Shown here piece after piece: positions 11,333-25,946 of a stretch of 64,000 nucleotides of DNA. Under the pieces are notes generated by a model. That model was not told the DNA's origin. It searched no databases and saw only the letters and a list, made by a program, of their open reading frames with translations. Within the stretch, counting starts at the first letter, position 1. Each line of letters begins with the position of its first letter. The DNA lies in NCBI GenBank assembly GCA_036971475.1, contig JBAIZL010000001.1, forward strand, positions 216,004,944 to 216,068,943. Reading direction: 5' to 3'. This DNA comes from Prosapia bicincta. Lineage: Eukaryota > Arthropoda > Insecta > Hemiptera > Cercopidae. A program made the translations under genes and the position numbers.

Positions 11333-14330
11333 TGTACTTTCCTTATTCCTCTTATATGCCCTTCCTTGTGCTTATTTAAGACCGCCATAGAGAGGTACGC
11401 AACACACATATGATACAATCATCTCATCTATAACCTCCTTATTCCTCTTATATGTCCTTCCTTGGGCTTATTTAAGACCGCCATAGAGAGCACTACTCCA
11501 GGTACGCAACACACATATGATACAATCATCTCATCTATAACCTCCTTATTCCTCTTATATGTCCTTCCTTGGGCTTATTTAAGACCGCCATAGAGAGCAC
11601 TACTCCAGGTACGCAACACACATATGATACAATCATCTCATCTATAACCTCCTTATTCCTCTTATATGCCCTTCCTTGTGCTTATTTAAGACCAGCATAG
11701 AGAGGTACGCAACACACATATGATACAATCATCTCATCTATAACTTCCTTATTCCTCTTATATGTCCTTCCTTGTACTTATTTAAGACCAGCATAGAGAG
11801 CACTACTCCAGGTACGCAACACACATATGATACAATCATCTCATCTATAACCTCCTTATTCCTCTTATATGTCCTTCCTTGTGCTTATTTAAGACCGCCA
11901 TAGAGAGCACTACTCCAGGTACGCAACACACATATGATACAATCATCTCATCTATAACCTCCTTATTCCTCGTATATGTCCTTCCTTGTGCTTATTTAAG
12001 ACCGCCATAGAGAGCACTACTCCAGGTACGCAACACACATATGATACAATCATCTCATCTATAACCTCCTTATACCTCGTATATGTCGTTCCTTGTGCTT
12101 ATTTAAGACCGCCATAGAGAGCACTACTCCAGGTACGCAACACACATATGATACAATCATCTCATCTATAACCTCCTTATTCCACTTATATGTCCTTCCT
12201 TGTGCTTATTTAAGACCGCCATAGAGAGCACTACTCCAGGTACGCAACACACATATGATACAATCATCTCATCTATAACCTCCTTATTCCTCTTATATGC
12301 CCTTCCTTGGGCTTATTTAAGACCGCCATAGAGAGCACTACTCCAGGTACGCAACACACATATGATACAATCATCTCATCTATAACCTCCTTATACCTCG
12401 TATATGTCGTTCCTTGTGCTTATTTAAGACCGCCATAGAGAGCACTACTCCAGGTACGCAACACACATATGATACAATCATCTCATCTATAACCTCCTTA
12501 TTCCACTTATATGTCCTTCCTTGTGCTTATTTAAGACCGCCATAGAGAGCACTACTCCAGGTACGCAACACACATATGATACAATCATCTCATCTATAAC
12601 CTCCTTATTCCTCTTATATGTCCTTCCTTGTGCTTATTTAAGACCGCCATAGAGAGCACTACTCCAGGTACGCAACACACATATGATACAATCATCTCAT
12701 CTATAACCTCCTTATTCCTCTTATATGTCCTTCCTTGGGCTTATTTAAGACCGCCATAGAGAGCACTACTCCAGGTACGCAACACACATATGATACAATC
12801 ATCTCATCTATAACCTCCTTATTCCACTTATATGTCCTTCCTTGTGCTTATTTAAGACCGCCATAGAGAGCACTACTCCAGGTACGCAACACACATATGA
12901 TACAATCATCTCATCTATAACCTCCTTATTCCACTTATATGTCCTTCCTTGTGCTTATTTAAGACCGCCATAGAGAGCACTACTCCAGGTACGCAACACA
13001 CATATGATACAATCATCTCATCTATAACCTCCTTATTCCTCGTATATGTCCTTCCTTGTGCTTATTTAAGACCGCCATAGAGAGCACTACTCCAGGTACG
13101 CAACACACATATGATACAATCATCTCATCTATAACCTCCTTATTCCACTTATATGTCCTTCCTTGTGCTTATTTAAGACCGCCATAGAGAGCACTACTCC
13201 AGGTACGCAACACACATATGATACAATCATCTCATCTATAACCTCCTTATTCCTCGTATATGTCCTTCCTTGTGCTTATTTAAGACCGCCATAGAGAGCA
13301 CTACTCCAGGTACGCAACACACATATGATACAATCATCTCATCTATAACCTCCTTATTCCACTTATATGTCCTTCCTTGTGCTTATTTAAGACCGCCATA
13401 GAGAGCACTACTCCAGGTACGCAACACACATATGATACAATCATCTCATCTATAACCTCCTTATTCCTCTTATATGCCCTTCCTTGGGCTTATTTAAGAC
13501 CGCCATAGAGAGCACTACTCCAGGTACGCAACACACATATGATACAATCATCTCATCTATAACCTCCTTATTCCTCGTATATGTCCTTCCTTGTGCTTAT
13601 TTAAGACCGCCATAGAGAGCACTACTCCAGGTACGCAACACACATATGATACAATCATCTCATCTATAACCTCCTTATTCCTCTTATATGTCCTTCCTTG
13701 TGCTTATTTAAGACCGCCATAGAGAGCACTACTCCAGGTACGCAACACACATATGATACAATCATCTCATCTATAACCTCCTTATTCCTCTTATATGCCC
13801 TTCCTTGGGCTTATTTAAGACCGCCATAGAGAGCACTACTCCAGGTACGCAACACACATATGATACAATCATCTCATCTATAACCTCCTTATTCCTCTTA
13901 TATGCCCTTCCTTGGGCTTATTTAAGACCGCCATAGAGAGCACTACTCCAGGTACGCAACACACATATGATACAATCATCTCATCTATAACCTCCTTATT
14001 CCTCTTATATGCCCTTCCTTGTGCTTATTTAAGACCAGCATAGAGAGGTACGCAACACACATATGATACAATCATCTCATCTATAACTTCCTTATTCCTC
14101 TTATATGTCCTTCCTTGTACTTATTTAAGACCAGCATAGAGAGGTACGCAACACACATATGATACAATCATCTCATCTATAACTTCCTTATTCCTCTTAT
14201 ATGTCCTTCCTTGTACTTATTTAAAACTGCCATAGAGAGCACTACTCCAGGTACGCAACACACATATGATACAATCATCTCATCTATAACCTCCTTATTC
14301 CTCTTATAAACTTTCCTTGTGCTTATTTAA
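11333..14330. repeat. Left edge of Sat107 with shortened monomers
   Basis: Four monomers (near 11,390, 11,700, 14,045 and 14,140) lack the same 11 bp, joining catagag directly to aggtacgc, so they are 96 bp long. One monomer near 14,306 has lost one further base (cttataaactttcc). These are the only length variants I found in the array. Confidence 0.9.
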
Positions 14331-17300
14331 GACTGCCATAGAGAGCACTACTCCAGGTACGCAACACACATATGATACAATCATCTCATCTATAACCTCC
14401 TTATTCCTCTTATATGTCCTTCCTTGTGCTTATTTAAGACTGCCATAGAGAGCACTACTCCAGGTACGCAACACACATATGATACAATCATCTCATCTAT
14501 AACCTCCTTATTCCTCTTATATGTCCTTCCTTGTGCTTATTTAAGACCGCCATAGAGAGCACTACTCCAGGTACGCAACACACATATGATACAATCATCT
14601 CATCTATAACCTCCTTATTCCTCTTATATGTCCTTCCTTGTGCTTATTTAAGACCGCCATAGAGAGCACTACTCCAGGTACGCAACACACATATGATACA
14701 ATCATCTCATCTATAACCTCCTTATTCCTCTTATATGTCCTTCCTTGTGCTTATTTAAGACCGCCATAGAGAGCACTACTCCAGGTACGCAACACACATA
14801 TGATACAATCATCTCATCTATAACCTCCTTATTCCTCTTATATGTCCTTCCTTGTGCTTATTTAAGACCGCCATAGAGAGCACTACTTCAGGTACGCAAC
14901 ACACATATGATACAATCATCTCATCTATAACCTCCTTATTCCTCGTATATGTCCTTCCTTGTGCTTATTTAAGACCGCCATAGAGAGCACTACTCCAGGT
15001 ACGCAACACACATATGATACAATCATCTCATCTATAACCTCCTTATTCCTCGTATATGTCCTTCCTTGTGCTTATTTAAGACCGCCATAGAGAGCACTAC
15101 TCCAGGTACGCAACACACATATGATACAATCATCTCATCTATAACCTCCTTACTCCTCTTATATGTCCTTCCTTGTGCTTATTTAAGACCGCCATAGAGA
15201 GCACTACTGCAGGTACGCAACACACATATGATACAATCATCTCATCTATAACCTCCTTATTCCTCGGATATGTCCTTCCTTGTGCTTATTTAAAACCGCC
15301 ATAGAGAGCACTACTCCAGGTACGGAACACACATATGATACAATCATCTCATCTATAACCTCCTTATTCCTCGTATATGACCTTCCTTGTGCTTATTTAA
15401 GACCGCCATAGAGAGCACTACTCCAGGTACGGAACACACATATGATACAATCATCTCATCTATAACCTCCTTATTCCTCGTATATGACCTTCCTTGTGCT
15501 TATTTAAGACCGCCATAGAGAGCACTACTCCAGGTACGCAACACACATATGATACAATCATCTCATCTATAACCTCCTTATTCCTCGTATATGACCTTCC
15601 TTGTGCTTATTTAAGACCGCCATAGAGAGCACTACTCCAGGTACGCAACACACATATGATACAATCATCTCATCTATAACCTCCTTATTCCTCGTATATG
15701 TCGTTCCTTGTGCTTATTTAAGACCGCCATAGAGAGCACTACTCCAGGTACGCAACACACATATGATGCAATCATCTTATCTATAACCTCCTTATTCCTC
15801 TTATATGTAATTCCTTGTGCTTATTTAAGACTGCCATAGAGAGCACTACTCCAGGTACGCAACACACATATGATACAATCATCTCATCTATAACCTCCTT
15901 ATTCCTCTTATATGTCCTTCCTTGTGCTTATTTAAGACCGCCATAGAGAGCACTACTCCAGGTACGCAACACACATATGATACAATCATCTCATCTATAA
16001 CCTCCTTATTCCTCTTATATGTCCTTCCTTGTGCTTATTTAAGACTGCCATAGAGAGCACTACTCCAGGTACGCAACACACATATGATACAATCATCTAA
16101 TCTATAACCTCCTTATTCCTCTTATATGTCCTTCCTTGTGCTTATTTAAGACCGCCATAGAGAGCACTACTCCAGGTACGCAACACACATATGATACAAT
16201 CATCTCATCTATAACCTCCTTATTCCTCGTATATGTCCTTCCTTGTGCTTATTTAAGACCGCCATAGAGAGCACTACTCCAGGTACGCAACACACATATG
16301 ATACAATCATCTCATCTATAACCTCCTTATTCCTCGTATATGTCCTTCCTTGTGCTTATTTAAGACCGCCATAGAGAGCACTACTCCAGGTACGCAACAC
16401 ACATATGAAACAATCATCTCATCTATAACCTCCTTATTCCTCGTATATGTCGTTCCTTGTGCTTATTTAAGACCGCCATAGAGAGCACTACTCCAGGAAC
16501 GCAACACACATATGATACAATCATCTCATCTATAACCTCCTTATTCCTCTTATATGTCCTTCCTTGTACTTATTTAAGACCGCCATAGAGAGCACTACTC
16601 CAGGTACGCAACACACATATGATACAATCATCTCATCTATAACCTCCTTATTCCTCGTATATGTCCTTCCTTGTACTTATTTAAGACCGCCATAGAGAGC
16701 ACTACTCCAGGTACGCAACACACATATGATACAATCATCTCATCTATAACCTCCTTATTCCTCGTATATGTCCTTCCTTGTACTTATTTAAGACCGCCAT
16801 AGAGAGCACTACTCCAGGTACGCAACACACATATGATACAATCATCTCATCTATAACCTCCTTATTCCTCGTATATGTCGTTCCTTGTGCTTATTTAAGA
16901 CCGCCATAGAGAGCACTACTCCAGGAACGCAACACACATATGATACAATCATCTCATCTATAACCTCCTTATTCGTCTTATATGTCCTTCCTTGTACTTA
17001 TTTAAGACCGCCATAGAGAGCACTACTCCAGGTACGCAACACACATATGATACAATCATCTCATCTATAACCTCCTTATTCCTCGTATATGTCCTTCCTT
17101 GTACTTATTTAAGACCGCCATAGAGAGCACTACTCCAGGTACGCAACACACATATGATACAATCATCTCATCTATAACCTCCTTATTCCTCTTATATGTC
17201 CTTCCTTGTACTTATTTAAGACCGCCATAGAGAGCACTACTCCAGGTACGCAACACACATATGATACAATCATCTCATCTATAACCTCCTTATTCCTCTT

Positions 17301-20300
17301 ATATGTCCTTCCTTGTGCTTATTTAAGACCGCCATAGAGAGCACTACTCCAGGTACGCAACACACATATGATACAATCATCTCATCTATAACCTCCTTAT
17401 TCCTCTTATATGTCCTTCCTTGTGCTTATTTAAGACTGCCATAGAGAGCACTACTCCAGGTACGCAACACACATATGATACAATCATCTCATCTATAACC
17501 TCCTTATTCCTCGTATATGTCCTTCCTTGTGCTTATTTAAGACTGCCATAGAGAGCACTACTCCAGGTACGCAACACACATATGATACAATCATCTCATC
17601 TATAACCTCCTTATTCCTCTTATATTTCCTTCCTTGTACTTATTTAAGACTGCCATAGAGAGCACTACTCCAGGTACGCAACACACATATGATACAATCA
17701 TCTCATCTATAACCTCCTTATTCCTCTTATATGTCCTTCCTTGTGCTTATTTAAGACTGCCATAGAGAGCACTACTCCAGGTACGCAACACACATATGAT
17801 ACAATCATCTCATCTATAACCTCCTTATTCCTCTTATATGTCCTTCCTTGTACTTATTTAAGACTGCCATAGAGAGCACTACTCCAGGTACGCAACACAC
17901 ATATGATACAATCATCTCATCTATAACTTCCTTATTCCTCTTATATGTCCTTCCTTGTACTTATTTAAGACTGCCATAGAGAGCACTACTCCAGGTACGC
18001 AACACACATATGATACAATCATCTCATCTATAACTTCCTTATTCCTCTTATATGTCCTTCCTTGTACCTATTTAAGACTGCCATAGAGAGCACTACTCCA
18101 GGTACGCAACACACATATGATACAATCATCTCATCTATAACCTCCTTATTCCTCGTATATGTACTTCCTTGTGCTTATTTAAGACTGCCATAGAGATCAC
18201 TACTCCAGGTACGCAACACACATATGATACAATCAACTCATCTATAAACTCCTTATTCCTCGTATATGTCCTTCCTTGTGCTTATTTAAGACCGCCATAG
18301 AGAGCACTACTCCAGGTACGCAACACACATATGATACAATCAACTCATCTATAACCTCCTTATTCCTCTTATATGTCCTTCCTTGTGCTTATTTAAGACC
18401 GCCATAGAGAGCACTACTCCAGGTACGCAACACACATATGATACAATCATCTCATCTATAACCTCCTTATTCCTCTTAAATGTCCTTCCTTGTGCTTATT
18501 TAAGACCGCCATAGAGAGCACTACTCCAGGTACGCAACACACATATGATACAATCATCTCATCTATAACCTCCTTATTCCTCTTATATGTCCTTCCTTGT
18601 GCTTATTTAAGACCGCCATAGAGAGCACTACTCCAGGTACGCAACACACATATGATACAATCATCTCATCTATAACCTCCTTATTCCTCGTATATGTCCT
18701 TCCTTGTGCTTATTTAAGACCGCCATAGAGAGCACTACTGCAGGTACGCAACACACATATGATACAATCATCTCATCTATAACCTCCTTATTCCTCTTAT
18801 ATGTCCTTCCTTGTGCATATTTAAGACCGCCATAGAGAGCACTACTCCAGGTACGCAACACACATATGATACAATCATCTCATCTATAACCTCCTTATTC
18901 CTCGTATATGTCCTTCCTTGTGCTTATTTAAGACCGCCATAGAGAGCACTACTCCAGGTACGCAACACACATATGATACAATCATCTCATCTATAACCTC
19001 CTTATTCCTCGTATATGTCCTTCCTTGTGCTTATTTAAGACCGCCATAGAGAGCACTACTCCAGGTACGCAACACACATATGATACAATCATCTCATCTA
19101 TAACCTCCTTATTCCTCTTATATGTCCTTCCTTGTGCTTATTTAAGACCGCTATAGAGAGCACTACTCCAGGTACGCAACACACATATGATACAATCATC
19201 TCATCTATAACCTCCTTATTCCTCGTATATGTCCTTCCTTGTGCTTATTTAAGACCGCCATAGAGAGCACTACTCCAGGTACGCAACACACATATGATAC
19301 AATCATCTCATCTATAACCTCCTTATTCCTCGTATATGTCCTTCCTTGTGCTTATTTAAGACTGCCATAGAGAGCACTACTCCAGGTACGCAACACACAT
19401 ATGATACAATCATCTCATCTATAACCTCCTTATTCCTCGTATATGTCCTTGCTTGTGCTTATTTAAGACCGCCATAGAGAGCACTACTCCAGGTACGCAA
19501 CACACATATGATACAATCATCTCATCTATAACCTCCTTATTCCTCGTATATGTCCTTGCTTGTGCTTATTTAAGACCGCCATAGAGAGCACTACTCCAGG
19601 TACGCAACACACATATGATACAATCATCTCATCTATAACCTCCTTATTCCTCGTATATGTCCTTCCTTGTGCTTATTTAAGACCGCCATAGAGAGCACTA
19701 CTCCAGGTACGCAACACACATATGATACAATCATCTCATCTATAACCTCCTTATTCCTCTTATATGTCCTTCCTTGTGCTTATATAAGACCGCCATAGAG
19801 AGCACTACTCCAGGTACGCAACACACATATGATACAATCATCTCATCTATAACCTCCTTATTCCTCTTATATGTCCTTCCTTGTACTTATTTAAGACCGC
19901 CATAGAGAGCACTACTCCAGGTACGCAACACACATATGATACAATCATCTCATCTATAACCTCCTTATTCCTCGTATATGTCCTTCCTTGTGCTTATTTA
20001 AGACCGCCATAGAGAGCACTACTCCAGGTACGCAACACACATATGATACAATCATCTCATCTATAACCTCCTTATTCCTCGTATATGTCGTTCCTTGTGC
20101 TTATTTAAGACTGCCATAGAGAGCACTACTCCAGGTACGCAACACACATATGATACAATCATCTCATCTATAACCTCCTTATTCCTCGTATATGTCGTTC
20201 CTTGTGCTTATTTAAGACCGCCATAGAGAGCACTACTCCAGGTACGCAACACACATATGATACAATCATCTCATCTATAACCTCCTTATTCCTCTTATAT

Positions 20301-20596
20301 GTCCTTCCTTGTGCTTATTTAAGACCGCCATAGAGAGCACTACTCCAGGTACGCAACACACATATGATACAATCATCTCATCTATAACCTCCTTATTCCT
20401 CGTATATGTCGTTCCTTGTGCTTATTTAAGACCGCCATAGAGAGCACTACTCCAGGTACGCAACACACATATGATACAATCATCTCATCTATAACCTGCT
20501 TATTCCTCTTATATGTCCTTCCTTGTGCTTATTTAAGACCGCCATAGAGAGCACTAATCCAGGTACGCAACACACATATGATACAATCATCTCATC

Positions 20597-23592
20597 TATA
20601 ACCTCCTTATTCCTCTTATATGTCGTTCCTTGTGCTTATTTAAGACCGCCATAGAGAGCACTACTCCAGGTACGCAACACACATATGATACAATCATCTC
20701 ATCTATAACCTCCTTATTCCTCTTATATGTCCTTCCTTGTGCTTATTTAAGACCGCCATAGAGAGCACTACTCCAGGTACGCAACACACATATGATACAA
20801 TCATCTCATCTATAACCTCCTTATTCCTCGTATATGTCGTTCCTTGTGCTTATTTAGGACTGCCATAGAGAGCACTACTCCAGGTACGCAACACACATAT
20901 GATACAATCATCTCATCTATAACCTCCTTATTCCTCGTATATGTCGTTCCTTGTGCTTATTTAAGACCGCCATAGAGAGCACTACTCCAGGTACGCAACA
21001 CACATATGATACAATCATCTCATCTATAACCTCCTTATTCCTCGTATATGTCGTTCCTTGTGCTTATTTAAGACCGCCATAGAGAGCACTAATCCAGGTA
21101 CGCAACACACATATGATACAATCATCTCATCTATAACCTCCTTATTCCTCTTATATGTCCTTCCTTGTGCTTATTTAAGACTGCCATAGAGAGCACTACT
21201 CCAGGTACGCAACACACATATGATACAATCATCTCGTCTATAACCTCCTTATTCCTCGTATATGTCCTTGCTTGTGCTTATTTAAGACCGCCATAGAGAG
21301 CACTACTCCAGGTACGCAACACACATATGATACAATCATCTCATCTATAACCTCCTTATTCCTCGTATATGTCGTTCCTTGTGCTTATTTAAGACCGCCA
21401 TAGAGAGCACTACTCCAGGTACGCAACACACATATGATACAATCATCTCATCTATAACCTCCTTATTCCTCGTATATGTCGTTCCTTGTGCTTATTTAAG
21501 ACCGCCATAGAGAGCACTACTCCAGGTACGCAACACACATATGATACAATCATCTCATCTATAACCTCCTTATTCCTCGTATATGTCGTTCCTTGTGCTT
21601 ATTTAAGACCGCCATAGAGAGCACTACTCCAGGTACGCAACACACATATGATACAATCATCTCATCTATAACCTCCTTATTCCTCATATATGTCGTTCCT
21701 TGTGCTTATTTAAAACCGCCATAGAGAGCACTACTCCAGGTACGCAACACACATATGATACAATCATCTCATCTATAACCTCCTTATTCCTCGTATATGT
21801 CCTTGCTTGTGCTTATTTAAGACCGCCATAGAGAGCACTACTCCAGGTACGCAACACACATATGATACAATCATCTCATCTATAACCTCCTTATTCCTCG
21901 TATATGTCCTTCCTTGTGCTTATTTAAGACTGCCATAGAGAGCACTACTCCAGGTACGCAACACACATATGATACAATCATCTCATCTATAACCTCCTTA
22001 TTCCTCGTATATGTCCTTGCTTGTGCTTATTTAAGACCGCCATAGAGAGCACTACTCCAGGTACGCAACACACATATGATACAATCATCTCATCTATAAC
22101 CTCCTTATTCCTCGTATATGTCCTTCCTTGTGCTTATTTAAGACCGCCATAGAGAGCACTACTCCAGGTACGCAACACACATATGATACAATCATCTCAT
22201 CTATAACCTCCTTATTCCTCGTATATGTCCTTGCTTGTGCTTATTTAAGACCGCCATAGAGAGCACTACTCCAGGTACGCAACACACATATGATACAATC
22301 ATCTCATCTATAACCTCCTTATTCCTCTTATATGTCCTTCCTTGTGCTTATTTAAGACCGCCATAGAGAGCACTACTCCAGGTACGCAACACACATATGA
22401 TACAATCATCTCATCTATAACCTCCTTATTCCTCGTATATGTCCTTCCTTGTGCTTATTTAAGACCGCCATAGAGAGCACTACTCCAGGTACGCAACACA
22501 CATATGATACAATCATCTCATCTATAACCTCCTTATTCCTCGTATATGTCCTTGCTTGTGCTTATTTAAGACCGCCATAGAGAGCACTACTCCAGGTACG
22601 CAACACACATATGATACAATCATCTCATCTATAACCTCCTTATTCCTCGTATATGTCCTTGCTTGTGCTTATTTAAGACCGCCATAGAGAGCACTACTCC
22701 AGGTACGCAACACACATATGATACAATCATCTCATCTATAACCTCCTTATTCCACTTATATGTCCTTCCTTGTGCTTATTTAAGACCGCCATAGAGAGCA
22801 CTACTCCAGGTACGCAACACACATATGATACAATCATCTCATCTATAACCTCCTTATTCCTCGTATATGTCCTTGCTTGTGCTTATTTAAGACCGCCATA
22901 GAGAGCACTACTCCAGGTACGCAACACACATATGATACAATCATCTCATCTATAACCTCCTTATTCCTCTTATATGTCCTTCCTTGTGCTTATTTAAGAC
23001 CGCCATAGAGAGCACTACTCCAGGTACGCAACACACATATGATGCAATCATCTCATCTATAACCTCCTTATTCCTCGTATATGTCCTTGCTTGTGCTTAT
23101 TTAAGACCGCCATAGAGAGCACTACTCCAGGTACGCAACACACATATGATACAATCATCTCATCTATAACCTCCTTATTCCTCTTATATGTCCTTCCTTG
23201 TGCTTATTTAAGACCGCCATAGAGAGCACTACTCCAGGTACGCAACACACATATGATGCAATCATCTCATCTATAACCTCCTTATTCCTCGTATATGTCC
23301 TTGCTTGTGCTTATTTAAGACCGCCATAGAGAGCACTACTCCAGGTACGCAACACACATATGATACAATCATCTCATCTATAACCTCCTTATTCCTCTTA
23401 TATGTCCTTCCTTGTGCTTATTTAAGACCGCCATAGAGAGCACTTCTCCAGGTACGCAACACACATATGATACAATCATCTCATCTATAACCTCCTTATT
23501 CCTCGTATATGTCCTTCCTTGTGCTTATTTAAGACTGCCATAGAGAGCACTACTCCAGGTACGCAACACACATATGATACAATCATCTCTTC
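20597..23592. repeat. Sat107 higher-order repeat, copy A (28 monomers)
   Basis: Begins with a monomer carrying cttatatgtcgttcc and contains, in order, the private variants ttaggactgcc (20,854), cactaatcc, atctcgtctat (21,231), taaaaccgcc, two gatgcaatc monomers (23,041 and 23,255) and cacttctcc. The same order appears in copies B and C. Length 2,996 bp, 28 x 107. Confidence 0.93.
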
Positions 23593-25946
23593 TATAACCT
23601 CCTTATTCCTCTTATATGTCGTTCCTTGTGCTTATTTAAGACCGCCATAGAGAGCACTACTCCAGGTACGCAACACACATATGATACAATCATCTCATCT
23701 ATAACCTCCTTATTCCTCTTATATGTCCTTCCTTGTGCTTATTTAAGACCGCCATAGAGAGCACTACTCCAGGTACGCAACACACATATGATACAATCAT
23801 CTCATCTATAACCTCCTTATTCCTCGTATATGTCGTTCCTTGTGCTTATTTAGGACTGCCATAGAGAGCACTACTCCAGGTACGCAACACACATATGATA
23901 CAATCATCTCATCTATAACCTCCTTATTCCTCGTATATGTCGTTCCTTGTGCTTATTTAAGACCGCCATAGAGAGCACTACTCCAGGTACGCAACACACA
24001 TATGATACAATCATCTCATCTATAACCTCCTTATTCCTCGTATATGTCGTTCCTTGTGCTTATTTAAGACCGCCATAGAGAGCACTAATCCAGGTACGCA
24101 ACACACATATGATACAATCATCTCATCTATAACCTCCTTATTCCTCTTATATGTCCTTCCTTGTGCTTATTTAAGACTGCCATAGAGAGCACTACTCCAG
24201 GTACGCAACACACATATGATACAATCATCTCGTCTATAACCTCCTTATTCCTCGTATATGTCCTTGCTTGTGCTTATTTAAGACCGCCATAGAGAGCACT
24301 ACTCCAGGTACGCAACACACATATGATACAATCATCTCATCTATAACCTCCTTATTCCTCGTATATGTCGTTCCTTGTGCTTATTTAAGACCGCCATAGA
24401 GAGCACTACTCCAGGTACGCAACACACATATGATACAATCATCTCATCTATAACCTCCTTATTCCTCGTATATGTCGTTCCTTGTGCTTATTTAAGACCG
24501 CCATAGAGAGCACTACTCCAGGTACGCAACACACATATGATACAATCATCTCATCTATAACCTCCTTATTCCTCGTATATGTCGTTCCTTGTGCTTATTT
24601 AAGACCGCCATAGAGAGCACTACTCCAGGTACGCAACACACATATGATACAATCATCTCATCTATAACCTCCTTATTCCTCGTATATGTCGTTCCTTGTG
24701 CTTATTTAAAACCGCCATAGAGAGCACTACTCCAGGTACGCAACACACATATGATACAATCATCTCATCTATAACCTCCTTATTCCTCGTATATGTCCTT
24801 GCTTGTGCTTATTTAAGACCGCCATAGAGAGCACTACTCCAGGTACGCAACACACATATGATACAATCATCTCATCTATAACCTCCTTATTCCTCGTATA
24901 TGTCCTTCCTTGTGCTTATTTAAGACTGCCATAGAGAGCACTACTCCAGGTACGCAACACACATATGATACAATCATCTCATCTATAACCTCCTTATTCC
25001 TCGTATATGTCCTTGCTTGTGCTTATTTAAGACCGCCATAGAGAGCACTACTCCAGGTACGCAACACACATATGATACAATCATCTCTTCTATAACCTCC
25101 TTATTCCTCGTATATGTCCTTCCTTGTGCTTATTTAAGACCGCCATAGAGAGCACTACTCCAGGTACGCAACACACATATGATACAATCATCTCATCTAT
25201 AACCTCCTTATTCCTCGTATATGTCCTTGCTTGTGCTTATTTAAGACCGCCATAGAGAGCACTACTCCAGGTACGCAACACACATATGATACAATCATCT
25301 CATCTATAACCTCCTTATTCCTCTTATATGTCCTTCCTTGTGCTTATTTAAGACCGCCATAGAGAGCACTACTCCAGGTACGCAACACACATATGATGCA
25401 ATCATCTCATCTATAACCTCCTTATTCCTCGTATATGTCCTTGCTTGTGCTTATTTAAGACCGCCATAGAGAGCACTACTCCAGGTACGCAACACACATA
25501 TGATACAATCATCTCATCTATAACCTCCTTATTCCTCTTATATGTCCTTCCTTGTGCTTATTTAAGACCGCCATAGAGAGCACTACTCCAGGTACGCAAC
25601 ACACATATGATGCAATCATCTCATCTATAACCTCCTTATTCCTCGTATATGTCCTTGCTTGTGCTTATTTAAGACCGCCATAGAGAGCACTACTCCAGGT
25701 ACGCAACACACATATGATACAATCATCTCATCTATAACCTCCTTATTCCTCTTATATGTCCTTCCTTGTGCTTATTTAAGACCGCCATAGAGAGCACTTC
25801 TCCAGGTACGCAACACACATATGATACAATCATCTCATCTATAACCTCCTTATTCCTCGTATATGTCCTTCCTTGTGCTTATTTAAGACTGCCATAGAGA
25901 GCACTACTCCAGGTACGCAACACACATATGATACAATCATCTCATC
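23593..25946. repeat. Sat107 higher-order repeat, copy B (22 monomers)
   Basis: Same marker order as copy A: ttaggactgcc at 23,850, atctcgtctat at 24,227, two gatgcaatc monomers at 25,395 and 25,609, and cacttctcc near 25,795. It lacks a contiguous block of six monomers found in A. Length 2,354 bp, 22 x 107. Confidence 0.93.
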
